Source: JAVJUS01 sp040220455
Lineage (GTDB): Bacteria > Pseudomonadota > Alphaproteobacteria > DSM-16000 > Inquilinaceae
Direction: 5' to 3'
Length of the DNA stretch: 36,853 bases
NCBI GenBank assembly: GCA_040220455.1
Contig: JAVJUS010000020.1
Location: 1-36,853, forward strand
Shown here: positions 24,082 through 33,089 of the stretch, one piece after another
Layout of the letters: each line of letters starts with the position of its first letter
Numbering within the stretch: the first letter of the stretch is position 1
Notes under the pieces: model-generated
Database searches by the model: none
What the model was told of the DNA's origin: nothing
What the model saw: only the letters and a program-made list of their open reading frames with translations
Program-made: the position numbers and the translations under genes

Positions 24082-24849
24082 CTACTCTCGTGCGCGCGCT
24101 TCGTCGTCGTCCTCGCTCTCGTCCTCGCGCCGGCCCTCGTCCGGGTCCGATCGCGGGGCCGCGCCACGAAAGCCGGTGGCGACGACATAGGTCTCCGCGG
24201 AGTCCGACCGGCTCGCCTCCGGCTTGACGTGGCGGACCTTGACGAAGTCCCGCTTCAGCCGGTCGAGCAGGTCCTTCTCCGCACCGCCGTGGAAGACCTT
24301 GCAGACGAAGGCGCCGCCCGGCGCCAGGACCGCTTCGGCGAAGTCGTAGGCGGCTTCCGCCAGGCCGATGACGCGCAGATGGTCCGTCTTGGCATGGCCC
24401 GTCGCCGGCGCGGCCATGTCGCTCAGCACCACATCGGCCGGCCCGCCCAGCATGGCGGTCAGGCGCTCGGGCGCCTCGGGCTCCAGGATGTCGAGGCGCA
24501 GGATCTCCACCCCCTCGAGCGGGTCGATCTCCAGCACGTCGAGCGCGATCACCCGGCCGCTGCCGACGCCGGGCCGCACGACCGCCGCGGCGACCTGGGA
24601 CCAGCCGCCGGGTGCCGCGCCCAGGTCGACGACCCGTCGCCCGGGCTTCAGGATCCCGGCCTTCTCGTCGATCTGCAGGAGCTTGAAGGCCGCGCGCGAG
24701 CGGTAGCCGCGCCGCTTGGCCTCGGTGACATAGGGGTCGTTGAGCTGGCGCTGCAGCCACCGGGTCGAGGCGGTCGATCGCCGCCGGGCGGTCCGCACCC
24801 GGGTCGTCGCGTTGCGGCCGGTCGGCCGGTTCTTCGGCGGTCGCGCCAT
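24082..24849 (-). CDS. rlmE: 23S rRNA 2'-O-methyltransferase RlmE (FtsJ/RrmJ)
   Basis: Methylates the 2'-O of U2552 (E. coli numbering) in 23S rRNA at a late step of large-subunit assembly. The protein is 255 aa. The K-D-K-E catalytic set is complete: K56 (AAFKLLQI), D144 (LSDMAAP), K184 (FVCKVFHG), E219 (SAETYVV); the SAM motif VVDLGAAPGGWSQ is at about 73-85. Compared with E. coli RlmE it has an Arg-rich N-terminal extension (1-30) and a very acidic C-terminal tail (Asp/Glu/Arg) after 230. It lies 145 bases downstream of a Ppx/GppA gene on the same strand, a pairing common in alphaproteobacteria. Confidence 0.93.
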   Translation of the reverse strand: MARPPKNRPTGRNATTRVRTARRRSTASTRWLQRQLNDPYVTEAKRRGYRSRAAFKLLQIDEKAGILKPGRRVVDLGAAPGGWSQVAAAVVRPGVGSGRVIALDVLEIDPLEGVEILRLDILEPEAPERLTAMLGGPADVVLSDMAAPATGHAKTDHLRVIGLAEAAYDFAEAVLAPGGAFVCKVFHGGAEKDLLDRLKRDFVKVRHVKPEASRSDSAETYVVATGFRGAAPRSDPDEGRREDESEDDDEARARE

Positions 24850-24994
24850 GATTCTCGCTCGATTTCCTGGTCGGTCCCCCGAATCGGGGCCCCGGAGACA
24901 TGCTCGCCGGATTAGCCGATGTCGGACCCGTCGCGAAGGCATGCGGCGGCGGGCTCCGGATCGCGGGCGCCGATTTCGATGCTCGGGCGGGCGC

Positions 24995-26182
24995 TCACAC
25001 GCCGGCGGAGGGCGGCCCGCCCCTCGGTCGCGCCGGCGCCGTGATCAGGTCGAAAAGGATCCCCTCGCGCACGCCCCGGTCGGCGATGCGCAGCCGGCCG
25101 ACGGGCCAGACGGCGCAGATCGCCTCCAGAATGGCGCAGCCGGCGACGACCAGGTCGGCGCGCTGCCGGCCGATGCAGGGATGCGCGGCGCGCGCGGCGT
25201 AGTCCATGGCGCGCAGCCGGCGACTGATGTCCCTGGCGGCGCAGAAGTCCAGGTAGCTGCCGTCGATCACGGAGCGGTCGTAGCGCGGCAGGTCGCGCAA
25301 GACCCCGGCCAGCGTCGTCACCGTGCCCGAGGAGCCGATCATCTGGACCCGCCCCTCGGCGATGTGGCGGCGCACGGCGTGTCGCCGCTCGAAGCCGCCG
25401 AGCTGGGCCACCGTCTCCTCGACGATGGACTCGTAGACCTCCTCGGCGATGCGGTCGCCGCCGTGGCGCTCGGCCAGCGACATGACGCCGACCGGCAGGC
25501 TGACGCTGTCGAGGGCGGCCGGCGGGCGGTCGCAGCCCCCGGTCTCCATCCACATGACCTCGGTCGAGCCGCCGCCGATATCGAAGACCAGCGCGTAGTC
25601 GACGCCGGGATCGAGCAACGGGGCGCAGCCGGTCAGCGCCAGGCGCGCCTCCTCCGCCGCGGTGATGACCTCCAGCCGAAGGCCGGTCTCGGCGCGCACG
25701 CGGGCACGGAAGTCCTCGAAGTTGCCGGCCCGCCGACACGCCTCGGTCGCGACCGCGCGGCTGGCGACGACGCCGCGCCGGCGGATCTTGCCCGCGCAGA
25801 CGCGCAGGGCCGCGAGTGTCCGGTCCATCGCCGCCGCGGAAAGCCGTCCCTCGGCGCCGACGCCCTCCCCCAGGCGGACGATGCGGCTGAAGGCATCGAT
25901 GACCGTGAAGCCCGTCTCCGCGGGCCGTGCCACCAGCAGGCGGCAATTGTTCGTGCCGAGATCCAGCGCCGCCACCGGCCGGTCCCGGCCGCGCGGCGCC
26001 CGGGCGGGCGCGCGGTCGTGACGGCCCCCGGCGGACCCGCGCGTGGCATCGCCGCCGGCCGGGCCGCGCCCTGGCGTCCGCTGCTCCGCGCCGATCCGCT
26101 CCACCTCCATGCGCGCGCCGGTCTCCGGCCCCGTCGTTATCGACCCGCCATCAACGATCCGTCGTCGACGACCCGTCGTCAT
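24995..26182 (-). CDS. Ppx/GppA-family phosphatase
   Basis: Exopolyphosphatase / guanosine pentaphosphate phosphatase family protein of the ASKHA fold, 395 aa from the first ATG (371 aa from a second ATG at 26110 that has GGAG upstream). The phosphate-1 motif is ALDLGTNNCRLLVARP and the phosphate-2 motif is VFDIGGGSTEVMW; SSGTVTTLAG matches a conserved region downstream. The first 50 or so residues are Arg/Gly-rich and probably disordered. It lacks the C-terminal extension of E. coli Ppx, as is usual for the short alphaproteobacterial form. Likely role is in polyphosphate or (p)ppGpp turnover. Confidence 0.88.
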   Translation of the reverse strand: MTTGRRRRIVDGGSITTGPETGARMEVERIGAEQRTPGRGPAGGDATRGSAGGRHDRAPARAPRGRDRPVAALDLGTNNCRLLVARPAETGFTVIDAFSRIVRLGEGVGAEGRLSAAAMDRTLAALRVCAGKIRRRGVVASRAVATEACRRAGNFEDFRARVRAETGLRLEVITAAEEARLALTGCAPLLDPGVDYALVFDIGGGSTEVMWMETGGCDRPPAALDSVSLPVGVMSLAERHGGDRIAEEVYESIVEETVAQLGGFERRHAVRRHIAEGRVQMIGSSGTVTTLAGVLRDLPRYDRSVIDGSYLDFCAARDISRRLRAMDYAARAAHPCIGRQRADLVVAGCAILEAICAVWPVGRLRIADRGVREGILFDLITAPARPRGGPPSAGV

Positions 26183-26352
26183 CGATCGGTCATGCTACCT
26201 CAAGAGCCGCCGGGCGGCCACATCGCGGGCCCACCCCGACGCGCGCCCCGGTCTTGACCGACACCGCCGCGGCCCCATCTCGGGGTTTACGCGGCGGGGC
26301 CGGCATGGTAGACACCGAGCCTTGTCGGAACGGGCAAAAACCCGTTTCCCGC

Positions 26353-26426
26353 TGGGGGATCGTCTAGCGGTAGGACATCGGACTCTGACTCCGAGAGCCC
26401 TGGTTCGAATCCAGGTCCCCCAGCCA
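26353..26426 (+). tRNA. tRNA-Gln (CTG anticodon)
   Basis: A complete 74-base cloverleaf with encoded CCA. The acceptor stem TGGGGGA (26353-26359) pairs with TCCCCCA (26416-26422), the discriminator is G, and CCA is at 26424-26426. The anticodon stem TCGGA/TCCGA encloses the loop CTCTGAC with anticodon CTG; the T-arm is CTGG-TTCGAAT-CCAG. The region to its right is compositionally foreign, so this tRNA is a plausible integration site. Confidence 0.95.
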
Positions 26427-26809
26427 ACTTCTTGTCGCCCGGTACAGTCGAGTGACGAAGTGAGCGCCGCCGGGGTTATCTTGAATCCTCTGTCTGACGC
26501 AAAGACGACTCTCAAGAGCACATGCGGGCGTGGCGCAAGCACCACTGGCTGCGTAGGCTAGCCCAGGTAATGTGCCTCAAGCGGTATCTCCCATCGCATG
26601 AGCCCATTCCAAGAATAGCTGGGTAGCTCGACTTGCTCGCTGAGTTACACCCAACGCTGCCTTAAATAAATCGCACGACCCCCGCCATAATTTTCCACTG
26701 GAAGCAGACGGCCATCGATTCGGCTGCGGACGTGGCTTTCTGGATACGTCGATAACCGCTCAGCTTTCTGCTATAAACAACCAATCCAGTATATGAACCT
26801 TTGTGCCCA
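26427..26809. other. AT-richer spacer after tRNA-Gln
   Basis: No convincing gene is found in these 383 bases. Base composition is visibly more AT-rich than the chromosome to the left. A short open frame on the minus strand (26662-26880) overlaps the end of the next gene and has no recognisable features. I looked for a repeat of the tRNA 3' end that could mark an attachment site and did not find one inside the window. Confidence 0.5.
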
Positions 26810-27331
26810 TCAGTCATCGGAAATCCCGGGCACATCCCATTCTGCGAGTACCGCCAGTAACAGTTCCTTATACTCCACAACGTCCGCCTCTTGGATTGGC
26901 GCCGGCCTGAACATTTCTGGCGGGCAGTGTGATAGAGCGTTGCGGAGCTTCGCCCAATTTAAGAGTTCATTGCGAACCTTCGGATCAAGCTGGTACCCTG
27001 CCTGCTCCGCCGCTTCTAGCTTCTGCCGCAAGCCGACAAGCCCTGTCTTGTTAGGTACGAGGCGGCTGGTGATTATCCCTTCAAAAATTCCTTGAAGTCG
27101 CCAAATACAAAAAGTCCACAAAAATTGATTTTCAACCCAATCATAATAGGCAACATCATCCATCATATCATCCGCTATATCTGGGCTTTCCTTCCTTGCC
27201 TTCTCCCATTTTTGGGCAATATTTCCTTCACGTACTGATATAATATCCTTAACAAGACTCACGGTGTACTCAAGGTCTTCAGGCCTGAGCCCATAGATAT
27301 GCCAGTCGTAGTTCGCCAGATCAGACCGCAT
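26810..27331 (-). CDS. HEPN-like hypothetical protein
   Basis: An unrecognised 173-aa, mainly helical soluble protein with low-GC codon use unlike the left flank. Residues 130-135 read RNALSH within LLNWAKLRNALSHCPP; an R-x4-H motif inside a helical protein is the signature of HEPN ribonuclease domains, which are frequent in toxins and antiphage systems. Because only this motif supports it, the call is tentative. I chose the ATG at 27331 (GAGGTGGTGA upstream) over a TTG ten codons earlier. It lies between tRNA-Gln and a CRISPR-Cas operon, on the opposite strand, so a defence role is possible. No antitoxin partner (such as an MNT nucleotidyltransferase) is seen beside it. Confidence 0.6.
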   Translation of the reverse strand: MRSDLANYDWHIYGLRPEDLEYTVSLVKDIISVREGNIAQKWEKARKESPDIADDMMDDVAYYDWVENQFLWTFCIWRLQGIFEGIITSRLVPNKTGLVGLRQKLEAAEQAGYQLDPKVRNELLNWAKLRNALSHCPPEMFRPAPIQEADVVEYKELLLAVLAEWDVPGISDD

Positions 27332-27914
27332 CTGATTATCACCACCTCGATCTTTCCGCAAAAATAACGGCGCAGCTTATCTTATCAACGCACGCGCCGC
27401 TGCCGCATAGCGTACCTATCCAAATTGTACTCCCCATTGGCGACGATCACAACCCATAGCCTATAATCTGATCACTTTTTCCACGGCGGTCGCGCCCGCT
27501 CCAAGCATTGCACGGCATTGGTTCGAAGCGAATGGAACATCGACCCTGACGCTCTAACGCGGCGCTGTCATCGAACGGTCCTGAACTGCTCCGACGTGCG
27601 GGTTGAGTGTCGTGTTCGATCGGCCGACGCCGCGAGGGGTCGTGGCGTGCTCGGTGCCGCCGCTTAGCGCATTCGGGTCGACAGTCGCGTCGTGACAGAG
27701 TGCGGCGGGCCCCGCTCCGTCGCACCGCGCCCGGCCGTGTCGCGCTCGCCGAGGCACGCGAGGCGTCGCGTGGCGCATCGGCGTACCGGCGCGCGGTCTA
27801 CGCTTTCCGGGTTTACGGCGACCTCCTGAATTTGATTATAAGTCCTTCAAGGGATCGTTCGATTCTCTTCGCGATTTATTTCGAACGCTAACGACTTTCT
27901 CTCGAGGCGGTTCC
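27332..27914. other. Spacer upstream of cas3
   Basis: No supported gene lies in these 583 bases. The part 27332-27470 is AT-rich and must hold the promoter of the minus-strand HEPN-like gene. The part 27500-27800 is GC-rich, with only Arg-rich open frames typical of shadow coding. The final part (27825-27905) is AT-rich again (ttgattataagtcc, gcgatttatttcg) and probably contains the cas operon promoter. No CRISPR repeats are present. Confidence 0.5.
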
Positions 27915-30680
27915 GTGCTGGCGAAATCCCGGGAAAGCGGCGGCTATCCGCTCGTACGACACGCTCTGGACGTGGCCTGCGCCGTCGAGGCGCTGGTGCT
28001 CGGCACGGGGCTCGGTCGCCGGCTCGCCGCGCTGGGCGGGCGCGAGTCGCTGACGGGGGCGGAGGTGGCGTGCCTCTGCGTCCTGGGCGCGCTGCACGAC
28101 ATCGGCAAGACCAATCACCGCATGCAGGCCGTGCTGCGCGGCGAGGCCACGGGCCCCGGCGGCCATGTCGCGCCGCTGCTCGCCCTGATCGAGCCGGCGG
28201 GCGACGCCGCGCCGCTCGCCCGCGCGGCCCGCGCGGCGCTGCGCTACGAGATCGTGGCCGGCTGGTTCGCCGACACGCTCGACCGGGACGACGACGGCTG
28301 CGAGAGCGAACCCGCCCTCGCCTGGCGCCTGGCGCTCGGCCATCACGGCGGGCTGTCCCGGCCGAAGTACGTCGGCGACCTCCGGGCCCGCTGGGCGCCG
28401 CATGACGGGGTCGATCCGATCGCGGCGATGGGCGGGATCGTCGATCGGATCGCCGAGTGGTTTCCGGCGGCCTTCGAGACCGGAGCGCCGCCCCTGCCCT
28501 CGACCGACGCCTTCGCCCACGCGGTGGCCGGGCTGCTGATCCTGGCCGATCGACTGGCGTCGAGCGAGGCGGCCATGGGCGCCGACCCGACCGCCCCGGC
28601 GGATCCGGACGAGAGCCGTGCCCGGCTGCGGGCGGCGGTCGCCCGCGCGCTGGGGCCGGCCCCGGCGATCGACCGCCTGCCGGGCTGGTCCGACCTGCTG
28701 GGCGGCGGCGCGCCCCGGCCGCCGCAGGCGGCGATCGACGACCTGGCGGTGGACCCCGCGGGCAGCCTTCACCTCCTCGAGGCCCCGACCGGCTCCGGCA
28801 AGACCGAGGCGGCGCTGCGCCACTACCTGCGCCTGCGCCGGGCGGGGCTGGTCGACGGCCTCTACTTCGCCCTGCCGAGCCGGGCCGCGGCGGCGCAGCT
28901 TCACGACCGGCTGGGCCGGATGCTGGGCGCTGTACACGGCGCCGGCGGGCCGCCCGTCCTGCTGGCTGTGCCGGGCTATCTGGCCCCCGATCCGGCCACG
29001 GCGCTGGAGCGTCCGGACCTGCAATACCCCGACGAGGAGGCCGCCGGCGCGGATGGCTGGCCGGCCCGCCACGCCGGCAGCTTTCTGGCCGCGCCCCTGG
29101 CGGTCGGCACGGTCGACCAGGTGCTGCTCGGCGCCCTGGATGTCCGGGCCAGCCATCTGCGCGGAATCTCGGCGCTGCGCCCCCTGCTGGTGGTCGACGA
29201 GGTCCACGCCAGCACGCCCTACATGCTCGGACTGCTCGACGAGGTGCTGGGCCGGCTCGCCGCGGCCGGGGGCCACGCCCTGCTGCTCTCCGCCAGCCTC
29301 GGTGCGAGCGCCCGGCGGCGGTTGATGCGCCCGCGCGGCCGGGCGGCGCGCCGCGACACCCGCGAGTCGTCACCGGACGACGACACACGGCCGCGCCGGG
29401 CGGCGCTGTGGCGGGCCGGCGACGACGCGCCGGTCTGGGCCGATGACGGGGTGATCGCGGATCGCCGCGTCGCCCTGGCGCTCGACCGCCCGGCCTCAGA
29501 TGACCCGGCCGCCGCTACCGTCGTCGGCGACGCCAGCGCGGCGGCGCTCGCCACCTTCGACCCGGAGAGGGTGCTGGCCGCGGCCCGGGCCGGCGCGCGC
29601 GTGCTCGTCATCCGCAACACGGTCGCGGCGGCGCTGGCCACCCAGCGGGCGCTGGAGGCCGAAGCCACCGGGGATCCGGCCGCGCCGCTGCTCCGGGTCG
29701 GCGCCGTCGCCGCGCCCCACCATTCCCGCTTCGCCCCGGACGATCGCCGCGCGCTCGATAGGGCGCTCGAGGCCGCGTTCGGCAAGGACGCGCCTGCCGA
29801 GGGCGGGATCGTCGCCGTGGCCACGCAGACGGCCGAGCAATCGCTCGATATCGATGCCGACCTCCTGCTCACCGACCTATGCCCGGCCGACGTGCTGATC
29901 CAGCGCCTGGGCCGCCTCCATCGCCATGGCGACCGACGCCGCCCGGCCGGGTTCGAGACGCCCGTGGCGCGCCTGCTCTGCCCGGCGGCGGCGACGCTCG
30001 ACGCGCTGGCGGCCGACCGGAAGGGCCGGGGTCGCCCGCGGCCGGGGCTGGTCGGGCTCGGTGCGGCGGGGGCGAGCGTCTACGAGATCACTGCCGCCGC
30101 CGCGACCCTGGCCGCTCTGGAGGCCGAGCCGCCCGGCCCCGATCTGGCGGACGGCACGGCGACCCACGCGCTCGTCCTGCCGGCCCGCGCCGCCGCGCTC
30201 GTCGAGGCGGCGACCGACGAGTCCCGGCTCGAGGCGTTCGCCCGGGCGCGGGACAGCGTGGCCGGCGGGACCGGATGGCGCAACCTCTGGACCGACCGGG
30301 TGGGCGTGGCCGGCGCCGACGGCCAGCAGGCACGCTACGCGCTGCGCCGATGGTCCGACCCGTTTCCGGGAACATGGCCGCAGGCGACCGAGACTCGGCT
30401 GGCGAGCCGGCTGGGCGCGGCCGACCGGCTGCTGCGCTTCGACCCGGACGCCCCGCCGCCGGGGCCGTTCGGCACGCCGGTGCCGGCCCTGACCGTCCTC
30501 GACTGGCTCGCCCGCAAGGCCGTGCCCCGGCCCGAGGCCTGGCCGACCGACCCGGTGCCGGAGACCGCCCTGCGCCGACGCGAGGGCGGCTTCGCCGTCG
30601 ACCTGGGCGCCACCCCCCTGACCTACGACCGCCTCGGCCTCCGCCCGGCGGACGATCGCGACGAGGAGGAGGAGGTTTGA
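27915..30680 (+). CDS. cas3: CRISPR-associated helicase/nuclease Cas3 (type I)
   Basis: Cas3 (921 aa) is recruited by Cascade to nick and unwind foreign DNA. The N-terminal HD nuclease domain (about 1-220) keeps its metal ligands: H16, H61-D62 (LHDIGK), H143-H144 (LGHHGG) and D212 (ILADRLAS). The SF2 helicase follows: Walker A APTGSGKTEA at 290-299, DEVH at 428-431, LLSASLG as motif III, QTAEQSLDIDAD as motif V and QRLGRLHRHG as motif VI. The start is a GTG with GAGG 7 bases before it. First gene of the cas operon; cas8e starts 49 bases after the stop. All nuclease and helicase motifs appear intact, so interference could be functional. Confidence 0.95.
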   Translation: MLAKSRESGGYPLVRHALDVACAVEALVLGTGLGRRLAALGGRESLTGAEVACLCVLGALHDIGKTNHRMQAVLRGEATGPGGHVAPLLALIEPAGDAAPLARAARAALRYEIVAGWFADTLDRDDDGCESEPALAWRLALGHHGGLSRPKYVGDLRARWAPHDGVDPIAAMGGIVDRIAEWFPAAFETGAPPLPSTDAFAHAVAGLLILADRLASSEAAMGADPTAPADPDESRARLRAAVARALGPAPAIDRLPGWSDLLGGGAPRPPQAAIDDLAVDPAGSLHLLEAPTGSGKTEAALRHYLRLRRAGLVDGLYFALPSRAAAAQLHDRLGRMLGAVHGAGGPPVLLAVPGYLAPDPATALERPDLQYPDEEAAGADGWPARHAGSFLAAPLAVGTVDQVLLGALDVRASHLRGISALRPLLVVDEVHASTPYMLGLLDEVLGRLAAAGGHALLLSASLGASARRRLMRPRGRAARRDTRESSPDDDTRPRRAALWRAGDDAPVWADDGVIADRRVALALDRPASDDPAAATVVGDASAAALATFDPERVLAAARAGARVLVIRNTVAAALATQRALEAEATGDPAAPLLRVGAVAAPHHSRFAPDDRRALDRALEAAFGKDAPAEGGIVAVATQTAEQSLDIDADLLLTDLCPADVLIQRLGRLHRHGDRRRPAGFETPVARLLCPAAATLDALAADRKGRGRPRPGLVGLGAAGASVYEITAAAATLAALEAEPPGPDLADGTATHALVLPARAAALVEAATDESRLEAFARARDSVAGGTGWRNLWTDRVGVAGADGQQARYALRRWSDPFPGTWPQATETRLASRLGAADRLLRFDPDAPPPGPFGTPVPALTVLDWLARKAVPRPEAWPTDPVPETALRRREGGFAVDLGATPLTYDRLGLRPADDRDEEEEV

Positions 30681-30729
30681 GGATGGGCTGCCCAATCCTG
30701 CCGACACTCAGAAAGTCGGGAGCCGATCC

Positions 30730-32427
30730 GTGAATGAATACAACCTCCTCACAGACCCCCTTCTCCCCCTGCGTGAAGCCGGAACGACGGCGCTGCGGGT
30801 GTCGTTGCCCGAGGCGCTGGCGGCGCTGTCGGACGCTGATCGGGCGGTCGACGGGTTCGATCAGGTGATGGCGCATCAGGCGATGCCGTGGTTCTGCCTG
30901 CTGGTCCAGCTCGGCGCGATCGCCGTCGACCGGGCGGCCGGCGGCACCGCCGACGCGCCGGGGCCGACGGCGGCGGCGCCGATGCCGGCCCGCTGGACCG
31001 ACCCGGCGGCCTGGGCCGAGTCCCTGCGCGCGCTGACGCCGGGGCACGACGACGACGCGCCCTGGTGCCTGGTCGTCCCCGACCCGGCCAAGCCCGCCTT
31101 CCTCCAGCCGCCGACGCCGAAGACGGGTCTCGACCGGCACCGGACCTGGGTCGAGACGCCCGACGGGATCGACCTGCCGGTCACGGCGAAGAACCACGAC
31201 ATCAAGGCCGGCCGGCGCGCCGCCGCGAGCCCGGCCGAATGGCTCTACGCCCTGACCACGGTGCAGACCTTCGGCGGCTTCTCCGGGCGGGGCAACCAGG
31301 GGGTGGCGCGCATGAACGGCGGGTTCGGCAGCCGCGCGGTGGCCACGCGCATGCCGGCCGACAGCGTCACCTGGGGTGCCCGGTTCCGCCGGGATCTCAA
31401 GGTCCTGCTGCGCCAGCGCACCGGTTCCAAGCCACCCGACTGGGACCACCGGGCCGGCCGCGCTCTGCTCTGGCTGGAGCCCTGGGACGACGAGACGACG
31501 CTGCCGGTCCGCGATCTCGACCCGCATTTCGTCGAGATCGCCCGCCACCTGCGCCTGACGGCGCAGGACGGCGGTCTCGCCGCCCTGTTCCGGCCGAGCG
31601 AGACGCCGCGGCTGGCCGCCAAGGCGTACAAGGGCCTGCTCGACGATCCCTGGATGCCGGTCGCGCCAGGCAAGGACGGCGCCCAGGCGCTGACCGTCGG
31701 CCCGGCCGGCTGGACCGCGACGCGGGTCGCGCAGATCCTGCTGAACGAAGACGGCTACGCCCGCCCGGAAGCGCAGAAGGCCCTGCGCGGCGAGAGCCCG
31801 AAGCAAGGCAGCGTCTTCGCCTTCTCCGTCCTGGTGCGCGGCCAGGGCACGACCGACGGGTTCCACGAACGCCGCGTCGGCCTGCCGCCGGAGGTGGTCG
31901 AGCTGCTCGACGGCGAGCCCGGGATCGGCCAGGCGATCTACAAGGCCCTGGCCAAGCCGATGCTGGATTTGGCTGGCAACGCCGGGCAATCGGTCCTGCT
32001 CCCTGCCCTGCTGATGCTGATGCAGGGTCCGACAGTGGAACGCGGTGCCTCTCCCGGCGACCGACGCGCTGAGCCGTGGCTACAGCGCTTCGATCGGGAG
32101 GCTGACCAAGCATTTTTCGATACTTTGGCTCAGGAAGTGATGGGGGTGCGCGATGACATTCGGGCCGATACCCGCATCGAAGACCTCCGCGAAATGGTCA
32201 AGCTGACCATCTGGCGCCGCCAGCTATACACCCTGGCCGAAACGCTGTTCGACGAAGCAACCCGCAGCGGTCTCACGATCGCCGAAGACCGTCGCGAGCG
32301 TGCCATCGCCCGGGCGCGGCTGCTGTTCGATGCAAAGGCCCGCGCCGTAGGACTCCGCGAGGACACCTCCCGCCGTGATCAAGAGTCGGTGACCATCGAT
32401 GGGGAAAACGAGGAGATCGGCTCATGA
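30730..32427 (+). CDS. cas8e: Cascade large subunit Cas8e (Cse1/CasA)
   Basis: Large subunit (565 aa) of the type I-E Cascade, responsible for PAM recognition and Cas3 recruitment. It opens with NLLTDPLLPLRE, the CasA hallmark, and has the conserved region VQTFGGFSGRGNQGVARMNGGFG in the middle; the C-terminal helical bundle lies after about 440. The GTG start is preceded by GGGAG at good spacing. From about residue 430 to the end codon use becomes clearly less GC-biased, a change that continues through the next gene. The stop overlaps the cse2 start by four bases. Confidence 0.92.
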   Translation: MNEYNLLTDPLLPLREAGTTALRVSLPEALAALSDADRAVDGFDQVMAHQAMPWFCLLVQLGAIAVDRAAGGTADAPGPTAAAPMPARWTDPAAWAESLRALTPGHDDDAPWCLVVPDPAKPAFLQPPTPKTGLDRHRTWVETPDGIDLPVTAKNHDIKAGRRAAASPAEWLYALTTVQTFGGFSGRGNQGVARMNGGFGSRAVATRMPADSVTWGARFRRDLKVLLRQRTGSKPPDWDHRAGRALLWLEPWDDETTLPVRDLDPHFVEIARHLRLTAQDGGLAALFRPSETPRLAAKAYKGLLDDPWMPVAPGKDGAQALTVGPAGWTATRVAQILLNEDGYARPEAQKALRGESPKQGSVFAFSVLVRGQGTTDGFHERRVGLPPEVVELLDGEPGIGQAIYKALAKPMLDLAGNAGQSVLLPALLMLMQGPTVERGASPGDRRAEPWLQRFDREADQAFFDTLAQEVMGVRDDIRADTRIEDLREMVKLTIWRRQLYTLAETLFDEATRSGLTIAEDRRERAIARARLLFDAKARAVGLREDTSRRDQESVTIDGENEEIGS

Positions 32428-33050
32428 CGGGCGTAGCGACAGCTGAAAAATCCGACAATGAAACTTCGGACCAGCTCAAGAATACCCTTCGCTATCTCGC
32501 AAGTCGCATGTACGCGAAGCCCGGCCCTGGTCGCTCTAAGAAACTTGTTGGACCGGGAGCTCTGGCCAGCTTGCGGCGAATGACTCCCGACGACCTCGAC
32601 TCTCTTTCTCTACCTGAACTTCGGGATCTGATCGTCGATCTCGAGGAACGCCTACCGCCAGGGTCACCACACCTTGCAATGGTGCCCGGCGAGGGATGGC
32701 GCCTCGATCACATGGGGGTCAAGCGTTGGGCCTTGCTGATTGGCGGTATGGCCCGGATGAGTCCACTTCACTACAACCAGAACGGGCAATCGCTCGGTAA
32801 GGCGCTGGCTCTCACGGGCTACAGCGAAGAGCGCTTCGTGAGGCTCTTGCGCCACGCCCCCGACACCTCGGGCTTTGCAGACGCGTGGCGTCGCGCCACC
32901 GATTGGCTCGCCATTCATGCAATGGCGATCTCTTGGTCCGAGGTCCATGACCTGATCCTTCGGACGGACAATCCGGACGAAGTTCGACGCCAAGTTGCCA
33001 TGAGTTATTTCAGCCAGGCCGAGCGCGAACAACGAAAGAAGAAGACCTGA
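32424..33050 (+). CDS. cse2: Cascade small subunit Cse2 (CasB)
   Basis: Small helical subunit (208 aa) present in two copies in type I-E Cascade, stabilising the R-loop. No strong motif exists in this family; identity rests on position between cas8e and cas7e, size, helical content and the phrase WALLIGGMARMSPLHY, typical of Cse2 (the -GG--- -HY region). Codon use is markedly more AT-tolerant than in cas7e, cas5e, cas6e and cas3. ATGA overlap with cas8e; 39 bases to cas7e. Confidence 0.88.
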   Translation: MTGVATAEKSDNETSDQLKNTLRYLASRMYAKPGPGRSKKLVGPGALASLRRMTPDDLDSLSLPELRDLIVDLEERLPPGSPHLAMVPGEGWRLDHMGVKRWALLIGGMARMSPLHYNQNGQSLGKALALTGYSEERFVRLLRHAPDTSGFADAWRRATDWLAIHAMAISWSEVHDLILRTDNPDEVRRQVAMSYFSQAEREQRKKKT

Positions 33051-33089
33051 GTAGTCTCCTCATCCCTATCGAGAATACCGGAGCCCTCC

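Noticed and set aside
26662..26880. 72-codon minus-strand frame right of tRNA-Gln
   Set aside because: Overlaps the end of the better supported HEPN-like gene in another frame and shows no features; possibly a degraded gene, but I cannot support it.
27447..27778. Short Arg-rich minus-strand frames upstream of cas3
   Set aside because: No ribosome-binding site, no domain, and biased amino-acid content typical of random GC-rich sequence.
26353..27900. Integrated element with attachment repeats at tRNA-Gln
   Set aside because: Composition fits an island, but no integrase and no second copy of the tRNA 3' end are present in the window.
27888..29388. Long minus-strand frames opposite cas3
   Set aside because: Antisense to intact HD and helicase motifs; no recognisable domain.
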